Assembly (NCBI GenBank): GCA_003117195.1
Contig: BDSI01000016.1
Coordinates: forward strand, 1,054,001 to 1,118,000
Source of the DNA: Eudorina sp. 2006-703-Eu-15
Taxonomy: Eukaryota > Chlorophyta > Chlorophyceae > Chlamydomonadales > Volvocaceae
Direction of reading: 5' to 3'
Length of the DNA stretch: 64,000 nucleotides
The notes beneath the pieces are model-generated. The model was not told the origin of the DNA. It made no database searches and saw nothing but the letters and a program-made list of their open reading frames with translations. Below, one piece after another: positions 23,565-34,800 of this stretch (position 1 is the stretch's first letter; each line of letters begins with the position of its first letter). The translations under genes were made by a program, and so were the position numbers.

Positions 23565-26500
23565 TCACGCCACATAGGTGTAGAACTTCCGGTCGTTCTC
23601 GTCCCGCGCAAGGAACTCGCGCTCGATGAGGCTCTCGATGCGCTTCTTGATGGTGGCCGGGTTGGGCACGAAGCGCGCGGAGAGCTGCCGAGTGACCTCC
23701 GTGATTATCGTGTTGTGGTCGAGCCGCTGACGCGCCTGCGTGTGCCGGGGAGAGGCGGTCGGAAGGCGCACGCAGGTTTTGCACACCTGGTAAGCCTGGA
23801 CGGAGTCACAGCTGCTATCTTTTGACCCATGTGGCCCCCGGGTGCGGCGCCAGGGTCGCACGCTTTGTACAGCCCCTACACAGCGCTGCTTGCGCGCAAC
23901 AATCCTGGTAGGTGGCGTGCTAACCACCAGCGCAGGTCGGCATATCACGCGCCAACGGGGCTGCTACCAAGTGTTAGCGTCGTCGTATAATCTTACAGGC
24001 CTAGCAAGCGATTGCGCCACGCCGCCGCCACCGCCACGACGCGCCATCTCACCTTCATGATGCGCACGATGGCCGCCTCGATTTGCGGTTTGCGGTCCTC
24101 TTCCACCTTTTGCCGCGTTTCCGCCTTTTCGCTATCGCCCTCCTGCGCGTATCGGTCCGCGTGAGGAAGGTCGGTCAACCATGCGCGGCCGCTTCCTTTT
24201 GCGGTGCCGCCAAGAGGCAAAGCGGAGTCGCTGAAGAGGACACTAGGAAAGGCCGCTCAAGGCTGCCATCAAGGCGGGTTACCAGCGCCATGGCACCACG
24301 CAACTGGCCCGGCAAACCATGGGTCCCCAGCCCTGGCCCCACCTTCGTCGCGGCCACGGTGGAGATCTTGACCTTGATCAGCTTGGAGGTAAACTTGTCA
24401 TTGAAGTAGAACACGTCCGACTCCAGCACGTCCTTGGAGGCCGGCTCCTGGCGGTACAGAGAGGCCAGCGATCGGAGGGCGACGACACGGGATAACCCGG
24501 TAACCACGGCTGCCAAGGCAGAGCGGTTGGCGTATCCGGGGCGTCACAGGCCTTGCGGGACAGCGGCAGCATGGAGATGTGGAGAAGCGAAACGACCAGG
24601 CCACGGGAGGTACCGCGAGGTACAGGGTCAGGGTCCACCAGGAGCAGACTGCTGCCACTAGCTGTCCGTCGAGGGACAGCTTTCCGAGCACCCCGACTCT
24701 TCCTGCGGCCGGCAACCTTGCACGCAGTCGGCCACACGCACCTTCCGCAGCACGTTGCGGCCCTTGACGCACGCCAGCGACTGCAGCGCCCGCTTCAGGT
24801 CCGGCGCGGGGATCTCCGTGGCCTGACACGCGGATGCCGAACAGCGTATCACAGGGGCCGAACCGATACGTTCAAGGGGGTGCGCCGTGGGGCCGGTCAT
24901 GTCGTTGCTGCTGGCATTGCAGCAGCCACGACAAGGCTTGCCAAGCGGCCGTCGCTATGCGTGCCGACATCCGTCCTCCGTTACATCACATCAAGCTGGG
25001 GCGTACGGTATGCCTCAATGGCATTGTGCTAAGCAGCTCACAAGTGTCATAAAACATTTTGTAAACCCAACCTGATATCATTTAGGGACACGAGGGCAGC
25101 AACAGCACGAGATCTGCAGCGGCATGAGCAGCTGTGCGGGCCCGCCCGCAGCCACTCCACGCACCGAAGCGACCTCCCGGTACGACAGCGAATCCTGCAC
25201 TCACCGACGCGATCTCCCGGTACGACAGCGAATCCTGCTCGTTGAACAGCAGCAGGATGCACATCTGATACGTGGAGACGTTGAGCTCGTGGCGACGGCC
25301 GCCTCCGAACACGGCGCGCAGGTCGGCGGTACCCATGTTGGGTTGGAAGGTGAGGCGCCGCCCGCTGTGCGTCGAGAGGTAGAAGGACCGGAAGGCCTCG
25401 CAGGCCGCCTGCATACAAGGGGAGCGCGAGGGGGCGACGCCCACGACAGTGCGGCCGGAGGATGAGGCAAGGCATGCGAGTGGAGGCCGCGGGGCGCCTC
25501 CGGCTCAGCACAGGAGAGCAGGGACTGTCCGGGACACGCTCGGAGCTATCAGACCCCGAGAACGGTATTGCTACTTACACACCCGGTCGGATGGGTTCGT
25601 CGCTCGACACAACTTCCGCTTCCAACGACGCAGCTCACCTCTAGCTCCCGGGGCAGGTTGCATTTCGACGGCGCCTGGGTGGGCCACGAGCCGGTGGTCA
25701 GGACCTGCAGCGGCGGGGCAGGGGCAGAGGGCACGGGATCTGCCACCATGGGATGCAGAGCGGGCTGCAGTAGCAGGTCGTGAAACCTTTCCGGGTGCGC
25801 CAGGCGTCAAAGCAGGGGCTGCCCCCCGACAGCCTCAGCGTGGTGAGGCAGAGGCTCCTGAAACAGGTCGTAGGCAGCTGAGGCACGCGTTTCCTGGCCA
25901 GTGGGCACACACCTGCACTTGCAGGTCGATGCCGCCCAGCTCTCCCAGCCGCCCGCCCTCCACCAGCTTGGCCCGGAAGTCCGCCATGGTGTCGCGGCTG
26001 GTCTTGATGTCCGTGAACATGCTTTCCAGCTTGCTCGTGAACTGCAGCGACGCACGGCAGCCGTCTCATCACTGTGCACGACGGATGTGGTCGCCGCTTG
26101 CCGGAGATCTCTTGAAGCAACCACGTCATCCATCTTCAAGCGCTACGATGCACGGCACTTGGGGGTGCCCCCGGCTGGGTAGCTGCAGGGCCGGCTGCGC
26201 TCGGGGCGTCGCAAGCTGACCGCCGGCCGTCTCTTACAGCCCCCCCGCACGTCAATGGCTGGATCCCAGGGCGACTACGGAGCGCGCCTGTACCACTGTA
26301 CCTCCTCCGCGGCTCCGTCCTCGCCTCGTCCGGACGACCGGAGGGGCCCCAACCCACCTGGTAGCCGCACTCCGTCTTGAGCTTGACCAGCAGGTTGCGC
26401 TCCGCGTCGTCCGAGGTGGTGCGCCCCGACAGCAGCCGCTTGGCCAGGTGCTGCTTGTAGTACTTCTCGAACACGTCCTTCTCCTGCAAGTACCTGGCGG

Positions 26501-29500
26501 GCCGACCCAGGCATCCGCAGCAGCCCCCAAGTGAGACCCGGACTGCTCCGGCAAGGAGCGCATTGGCATTAGTTCAACGGGCCGGAGAGAAGCTCCCAAA
26601 CCCGCGTCGACGAACCGAACGGCAGCGCCGATGCCAGCGGCTTCCCGTTCCAAGTCACTGTGTCACGGTCATTCGCAGTTCACGTCGACGCCAATTGAGC
26701 AGTCCCGTCAAGCGTGTCCATAACGTATCCACTATTGAAGTACTTCAACTGACCAGGCAGACAGGAACGACCCACTTATGCCATTCGGCGGGAAGCCATA
26801 TGCACCCCAGGCGAGCAAAAAGATTTACCCTTTACCCTGCTGCTCTGCAACTGCCCACGTTCCTACCCACCTGAACAGCGCCATGACCTTGTCCAGCACC
26901 CCCTCCACGTCCGTGTCACTGAGGCCCTTGATGCCCCGCCGCAGCTTGTCGTCGATGAACAGCGAGATGAACTCGGGCGACCGCACGTTCAGGTTGACGA
27001 AGTGCTCGAAAGCCTGACCCGGAGCAGCACGGCACGCCAGTCAGGTGTGTACATACGCACGCGTCTGTACCACCCGTTTAAGAAAGGATTACGCTTCCTC
27101 GAAAATGGCAGGCGGCAGCAACGCGAGGTACCAAAGCGCCCCTGTACGACCCGACGCCCGTACGATCTTCGTAACATGACGATGACACCGGGTTCCGGAC
27201 GCCCCTACAGTCTCCGTAACATGACCGTAACACCGGGTTGCGAGTGAGAAGAGCACATCGTTGGGTGTGGTGTGTTTGGGTGTGGTGAGCTTGTGAAACA
27301 CGCGCACCTGGTTGAGCGCGTTGCGGAACGTCTTGTCGTCCGAGAAGGCCTGTCAGCACCAGGTCAGGCCGCACAACCCGTGTTAAGAGGAAAGCCGCCG
27401 CGGCACGTGTCCAGGCAGACACGCCTAAACGCACGACCGCACCCAGTCCATCCACCAAGCCTAAGCATCCGATGTGCTGCCACGCGCGCGCACATGTACG
27501 CCAAGTCAACCGCGGCCAAAAAGACCATACTCGGACCGTCGGGGACGACGGGTTCGTGGGTTGCGGTGCGGTGCCAGCCCAACGGCCCCCTGGCCCCGTG
27601 TCGGCACCGGGTACCCAGGGGAGGGAAAACATAGGGTACCGAAATGGGTCGGGCACTGAAGGGTTGGGCTTGAGGACCCAGGACTGGACACATCCAGCAG
27701 TGCTTCGGTGGTCCTTGCCCCGATGGGCAAGGGTAGCTGCCCCAGTCAGCGTCAGACCGGGCTCCGAGATATGTGGCGATACATGCCTGCGTGATGATCC
27801 TCTCGTACTTGTCCCGCATGTCCAGCAGCGCCTGCACGTACTCCACCGGGTCCTTGGTGCGCTCCGGGTCATTTACCAGCGCGCGACCCACATCCTTGAC
27901 GTGCTCGCACAGCATGCCCCGGACCTGAGGGACACACGTGGCCGGGCGCGTACGGCGCACATGGGTCCCAAGGTAGCGGTGGCTCGGCGCGGCGCGGTGC
28001 AATGCGTTGCGGCGCAGGAGGATGCGGAAGATCGGGGCAGCTGATGTGACAGGCGGGCACACCATGCCCAGCGAGGAGCGAAACGGTCTCCAGCAGCAAT
28101 TGACGGCAGAGGTCTGCTGGAATATTATCATGCTCGGCAAGGCGACAGGATTTCCATAGCCCATGCGCGACTGTTCGGGGGCGGCCCCAGTCAAAATCAA
28201 AGTCCTAAAAAGTCCTGTGAAGTCCTGTCCTTGCATTTCAGGCTAACGATTCCACTGACGGCCAACCCGCACTCAAGCATACAAATGTGCTTGTGCTCCG
28301 CCAATCGATCCCAGGGCATCCCGTCCAGTGCTGCATGCGCGCGGCTCACCGTCGCCAGGCCGTTTTCCACTCGCTTCATGAGGGTGTATAGCCGCGCCAG
28401 GTCGTCGAATTTGTCATCCCGCAGCAACGCTATGAGTCCGCTGTTCTCCATCTCCAACAGCGCCGTCATCTGATGGTGGAACACACAGAAACGGAGGCGG
28501 GCGGCCGGGTGCAACCGCAGCGGTCAGGCTGCAGCGCTGCATCGTGTTGAAATTCCTGACATCATGCCCTCCAGCTATTGCCGGCTGAGGCCCACGCACG
28601 CCGCCATCCAGCGTGGTGAACTAAGAAACCTAGTCGACGTTGGGTAGCACAAGGTTGTCTCGCTCTTTGCAAGCCTGACGCCTGCGACCCACATCCACCT
28701 CCCACACAATGCGCTACCTGCCCACTCAGCGCACCGTCCACACCAACGACGTACTCGTAAAACCCTAGGGACCCAGGGCCTCCAAACTGCGACCGTGCAC
28801 CTCCAGACCCAAAGCCCCCCAAAACGAGTCCGTCCCACCACGCTCCGGAATTCGCCGGTCCCGCACGCCCGGGTCGGGTCCGCACTTTGCTTGCTGGTGC
28901 ACCGGCGGCAGCGCGGCCGCGCGCCCGCGCGCGGTCTCTATCCTTCCATTGCTATGCGGGTACCTCGCCACGTCAGTATTCTGAGTATTTCTGGGTGTGC
29001 CCGGGTTCGTTTTCGGGTTTTTTCTTTTTTCATTTTGCCCCGCACGCCCACCTGGCTCTTGAGCAGCTCCGCCTCCACCACCCGCGTAATCTTTGGCTCC
29101 GTGGTGTTGTGCAGGTAGGCGGCGCAGCGCTCCTGCTCCTCATGCAACCGCTGCTCCGCCTTCCGCAGGTAGTCGGGGCAGTCCGACGTGGTGATGAACG
29201 CGTGCGCCTCAGCCTGCGGGGTCACCGGTGATGAAGCACGTGACAGGGCGTGGCACGGAAAGCTGCTCATTGATACCCCCAACCCCTAGAAGCGACAGCG
29301 CCCATGCGTGCCTGCGGCCCTGTGCGACTTCAGGCTGCTTGCGGAGGTCGCAGCCAAGTCAACGCCCCGTTCCGATTGTGGCGACTGACCACGCCGACCT
29401 TTGCGCATACGGCATACCCAGTGGCAGCGGGACCCTTGCTCAAGGCCCCCTGGCGCTCAAGGCCCTTTGCCGTGAGCATCGCCTGCTGGTCGACCCTCGA

Positions 29501-31305
29501 TCGAAACCAGCCCGAGCCCGGACCCAATCCGCACCCGGTAGAACTCCGCCGCTGACGCGAGGAAGGGCTTTTCGAAGTCCTCCACGTACACCGGCTGACC
29601 CAGCTCCACTAGCATCTGCGTCACCGATTTGATCAGCCCTCGCTCGATCACCTCGCCCTGCCCGGGACAGAGACAGAGGTTGCACGAGTGCCGGGCAATG
29701 CCAGTGAGAGCCACGGAGAGTTATGCCGGCCTGTTGACAGCCACTCCGGCGACCCCAGCCTTGCCAAGGGGGGGTGACGCCCCCCAAGAGTACTCGAAAA
29801 GATAACACCCTCTGTTCACACCAGCACACAGCTGGCCGAGGGAGGCCGGTCCTGCCCATTCTTTTGGGAAGGTTATCTGGCTTTTCTGCCCGTTGGCTCT
29901 ACAGACAGCCCGTATGCTGGTTCCCTCCGAAGTTTCCCCAAGGATAGCTGGAGCTTGATCAGTTTTATCGGGTAAAGCGAATGATTAGAGGTTCTGTACA
30001 CACATGCCTCGGGTTTCTCGCAAACAAACATGCCCTCGGCTCCGGTGCCCACGGGTAATGCCCTGCTGTGGCACAGCTTGATGCGTGTTCCGTTGCAGAA
30101 CTCCTTGTTTACACCTACTGGACGCCTCCCACGCACTCATGACCAGGCGTGCAACTCGTGACGTGCCTGCCCTGGTGTGTTAATGCCCTTCGGGCCTTCT
30201 TTCCCTTGAAACGTTGTGCGATAACCCTTGCCTGTTAGCTTGTTGTTTACTATGCAATGCGGCCCCTCATGGTGCGTATGGCGCCAGCTTGGACGCGCGT
30301 ACCCAACCATGACCCTACATGGTCTTGACGGCAAAGCCGATTGCACACCTGGCGCTCCTTCGTGATCAACTGCAACAGATTAGACAGGAGCCGCTCCGAG
30401 ATCTGCTTGTTTCGCACCACCACGTCCCTCCACAACTCCAAGCCCAAGGCGTGCACCGGCGTCTTCTGCTGCTGGATCACAAAAGTCCGGTCCATGTACT
30501 GCGGGGAAGAGGGAGAGCAGGGAACCAAATGAAATGCACATTTGCGATGGGGCAAGGCAGGTGTGATTGCACGGGTTTGATCAACTGCTCCATGCATACC
30601 GCCACGTTGGAAGCCGAGCAGGTTCGAGGCAGGCTGCGAATCAGGTAAAGTAGGAGGACCGTGCTGCTGTGACGTACCATGAGGATGTCCCGGATCATTT
30701 GGGTGGACTTGTTGTGTTCATCCCATCGCTTTTGGAGTTCCTTTAAGAAGGGAGAGCCCTCCTTACTCTCGACCCTTTTGGCAATATCGGTCAGGTGCGT
30801 TCTCAGCGTGTTGGTGAGCCCATCGTACAGGCGGGGGCCGTACTTGTGCAGCACCATGTTGTATGCGTTCCTGCGTCGGGAAACACACGGGCGTGTGGCA
30901 CGAACATTTGACGTTGTGCCCTGCACACCCGGGGGACTATCGACAATCCCGGACGCATGCATTGTGGATTACAGCTCGGAGGACAGATGATCACCTGTAG
31001 AGCTCTTCGAAGCTAAGCCCACTGGCGTTCTGGTTGTGGATTTCCCGGATGGCATCCTCAAGCACCTTCCAAGTCTTGTCTGCAGGTACGATTGTTGAAG
31101 CCATTAGCCACCCGACATGCATACAACGTTTCTTCGCCCCTGCCGAGCAGTCAGAGCAAACGCGACCACACCTGCATACTGAGGGTCGACACTGATAGGA
31201 TGCCTGAAAGGCTCGATTTTGATCTGCATAAACAAAGAACGAATTTTTACTGCTGTGTGCCAAAAAACTGACTGCGTAAAATGAACGTACCGGGGCTTTC
31301 TTCAT
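23565..31305 (-). CDS. CUL3: Cullin-3, scaffold of BTB-type CRL3 ubiquitin ligases
   Basis: Nineteen exons join in phase to 734 residues: 31291-31305, 31172-31223, 30995-31079, 30678-30870, 30349-30498, 29535-29657, 29052-29213, 28350-28469, 27787-27924, 27308-27349, 26871-27013, 26358-26493, 25913-26041, 25639-25704, 25205-25408, 24742-24822, 24343-24447, 24053-24142 and 23565-23735. The start [26 protein letters not shown] and [12 protein letters not shown] mark CUL3 specifically. The middle has [18 protein letters not shown]. The cullin-homology part has [30 protein letters not shown] and [16 protein letters not shown]. The C-terminal winged helix ends YTYVA, and the neddylation lysine lies in IVRIMK at the end of exon 18. 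Length matches plant CUL3. It binds BTB substrate receptors at the N-terminus and RBX1 at the C-terminus. Intron 9 appears to be GC-AG, and the exon-15 donor lies in a 40-bp direct duplication. The gene is head to head with NUP160. Confidence 0.97.
25164..25238 (-). repeat. 35-bp direct duplication covering the CUL3 exon-15 5' splice site
   Basis: The segments 25164-25198 and 25204-25238 differ at only a few positions and are offset by 40 bp. The right copy contains the end of exon 15 and its GTGAGT donor. The left copy, inside the intron, carries a matching exon-like end with a GTGCGT donor-like sequence. Confidence 0.85.
27350..27786 (-). other. Probable GC-AG intron in CUL3
   Basis: Exon 9 ends ATCACGCAG and is followed by GCATGT. 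The acceptor GACAG precedes GCCTTCTCGGAC. Only this pairing keeps the frame and rebuilds the conserved [18 protein letters not shown]. The nearby GTATCG donor would shift the frame. Confidence 0.65.
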
Positions 31306-31898
31306 CCCTGCGATATGGTGCCGGTCCACGCTCTAGGCACGTCTGCAATCCACTATCCAGGACCCCCTGCTTGCTACTGGTTGCTGACCGGGCTGTCAGC
31401 CCCCCACTGCCGCTTGGTGCCGTGTTCCCGTTGTCTCGGGTCTAACTCCAGCCAAAATGTTCCTAGGGATTGACGATACGAAAGTATAAATGTAACAGAA
31501 CAAATTGCTTGCTATTTTTGGCCGAGTTGAGGGAAGGATGTCAAAACGTAAATAACAGGAAGGCTTCGTCAACTACACCAACCGCGTACACGTAACCCTT
31601 AACCTGCTGCTAAGGAATGGCCAAGGAAATCCTTGTGCCTATTCAAGTCACGCAACTCCCCGTCTGTAGACAATTTGTACGACCCTGCGGAATCCTGGGA
31701 CGCAATGGGGAAACGACGTGGATTGCGAAAGGGGTAGACTGATGTTGACCTGTGCAATTGGTAGTGTGTCTACGCTTTAGTCCGCATCACATGTTTTAGT
31801 TAAGCGCTTCAGATCGACTTGGGTGCCGCCAAAATGGTATTGAAACTTTGTTGACAGGCGAGGGGTGTTACTAAGTGCGCTTTAACCAATAAGGAAAA
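31306..31898. promoter_or_regulatory. Bidirectional promoter region, CUL3 / NUP160
   Basis: A 593-bp gap lies between two divergent start codons and contains no coding sequence. The centre is AT-richer than the flanking exons. No clear TATA box is seen for either side. Confidence 0.5.
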
Positions 31899-34800
31899 AT
31901 GCAGAGTAGCTTGAACACGGCTTTGAGGCAGGAGACGGCCTTCGTTTTCCCAGCGCAGCCGCAGCGGACGCTCACGCCACTATGGGCAAGCCAAAACCCA
32001 GGAACGACTACCGGCCTGTACAACTTCACCCTGCAAAGTGTTGGAGGCGCAGTGTTTTTGCACGACTGCGTTCCGGGGGCTGAGCCGGAGCGCGGCATTC
32101 ACTGGCAAATTGAAAACAGTGCCTCGGGTGCGCTGCATCTGACGGAGTTTACGGTCCATGGCGGTTCACTCGGTCCACGCATCACGGTGGAGGCCGCTTT
32201 CCAGCTGTTCCCCGCCCTGGCCGCGACCGGCACCAGCGACGGCCGCGTTCTTCTGGCCGGTCTACTCAGCAACGGCTACCTACTCTATATGTACCTGCAG
32301 TCCACACCCACCGCTGATGCCCTCCTAGGAGGTCTTGCGGCTGAGGCGCTTAGGCCGCTCGACCTCACGCAGCACCTGGCGCAGCTGGGCACACCCACTG
32401 CCCTCGCAGCCCATGCCGAGGCCGTTGTCATTGGTGGCAGCAGCGGCGCCGTGCTGTGCGTGCCGCTTCCCACGCTGGAGGATGGCAACACCAGCCGGTG
32501 CTTTGAACTGCGTGACAGCAGCTGGGCACTCACGAAGCTCATCCCGGGTGTTCTGTACCGGCCACGTCAGCCCGCTGCGCTGGCATGCGTGCCAGTCACG
32601 CTTGCCCACCGACAGCTCCTCCTGGTGTCTTACGACGACAGCGTGCTTCGCGTCTTCAGCGTGGGCCGTCGCCAGCAAATCGCGACTCTGGAGTTGGAGG
32701 CGGGTCAGGCGCTGAGCCACACCCACATCGGCGCTGCAGCAAACGGCGGTACAGGTGTACGACAGCACAGCTCCGGCGCACGCCACTTGGTGCCCACGTA
32801 CATCGCCGCAGAAAGTCCGCAGTATACAGCGGCGCCGGTGGCAGCAGCTGCCGCCAATGGGGCCAACAGCACTGCCCACGGCGCCTCCACAGTGACTCTA
32901 GTTGTACAATTTGAGGCCGCGGACACCCTTAGCCGCCACACGTACGCGTACACGTTGTCTTCCAGCTCGGCGGGTCGCTTGACACTATCTCATCGGACCG
33001 AACTGGCGGTGGAGCCAGGTGGCGTGGTGTCGGAGGCGCGTGTCTCGGGAGAGACTGTCTGGTTGCTAGTCAAGACGCAGGGCCGGACAAAGGTGAGGGT
33101 CCAGTTGTTTTCCCATGCCAGCCGGGCCTCTGCGCTGTATCTCTCCGATGATGAACGCTCCGGGAACAAGGAGAACACGCAGCCAGTGTTCAAACGGCTC
33201 AGGGCTTTTCGCAGCAGACCAGCCCCTGCGTGCATGGTCGCGAGGCACACCATGCCTAGGCTGAATGGCTGCAATAGGGATGGCCGCGTGGCCCCGATGC
33301 CGCTTTCTGCGCGCAGGTTCTCGGCTTCGATCGAAACAGCGGCACCGTCGTATCCAGCGCCGTCCTCGCGGAGGCGGCTGGAGAGCACTCCAGCGCTGCT
33401 GCAACCGCTGCTGGGAACGGCGCCGAAGTGGACCAGGTGGGTCGCCGGCGGGGAGGGATGAGTGCAGTCTGCAGCGGGGCCCGTGACAGCGCAAATGGTG
33501 GTGAAGCTGTAAGTGGTCCCCTGCCATCTTAACCCCCCGCTTTTCACTCGCGCGCAGGAGCTGTGGGAGTGGCTCCTCCAGGCCTTCCCGGAGGATCTGT
33601 CAGCAGAGGGCCAGGTGTGCCAGCAGGTGCTGGTGCCTGGACAGACCTGCAGGTGGGGCTGGCGTTGTCCATGGAGGGACCGTGAGCGGTCTGTCGAGCA
33701 GTCCCTGCATGGCTGGGTCGCCAAAGCGCTGGTCACGCGGGCATTCATGTTCGGAGTTCCGCGCTTCCGTCTGCCTCGTGCGCTGTGCCATTGGCACATG
33801 GCATGGTACCGGGTCCAGAGCGATGTCTCGTTGTCTCAGCGTACTAAAGGAGACGTTAAACAGCGAGAATGCAACCGTGTGATTGATCGTTTGCGATTCC
33901 TTTTGCGGATGGTGCCCTCGGTGGTGTGGTGCAGGGCTTCGCTTCGCGATGCGCTGTCGTATCACGGTGCGCAGTTCAGCTCATCGGATGTCGACTCAGC
34001 TCCGCACTCCGTCTTACGGAGCTGGATGCAGGCGGCAGTACTCGCAGCGCATCGGAGGTGGGTGTGTGGGAAGCTGGTGGCCATGCGGGAAGGAGAGAGC
34101 CGATGTCTATCCGCGCTTGTACAGTGGAGCACCGCTGCCCTGTGCCCCTGCTTGGCTGTCCAATCTGAAGAAGCGTGACGTAGTTGCTGTGCATATCAAT
34201 CCAGATTACATTTGATTAGTGTAAGCATGCTTTGGCATTTCACCAGTCAGTCTAAGCTTGGCATGCTTTGGCATTTCACTACACGAAGAATTGCTTAAAA
34301 TGGATTGCATCGCCGGCTGTCCAAAGCGCCCGCAAATGACAGCATATTGACTGGGCTGTTCCAGGACACCGTCTGCCTCCGCGCCGGAGTGCTGGCATTC
34401 GTTCCTGGCCACATATCGTGCTGCCTGGGCGCGTCGGCACCCGGCCCTGGGGCTGGTGCTGCACCGCGGCTGTGCGGATTGGCTGGGTCTGGCGCGCGGC
34501 GGCGCTGTGCTGTGCGTGCTGCGCCGCGGAACGGTCGTGGAGGCGCTGCAGGGAGCGGATGCGGTGGCGCCCCTGGAGCTGCCGCCGCATCTGAACGCCG
34601 TGCACCGCTGTTCGGTGGAGGCGGGCGCGCTACTTGGCCCGCTGGTGCAGGAGGCGTGTCTGTCCCTGCTGATGGCGGGTGAGTCGGTTGGTGGAATGGC
34701 GGGGCCGGGTGCAACATCGCAGTGCCATGGCAGCACACCAAGGCACCACAGGAGATTGGAGATCACAAAATGATGGCATGCGCCTTGACATGGAAAGGGG

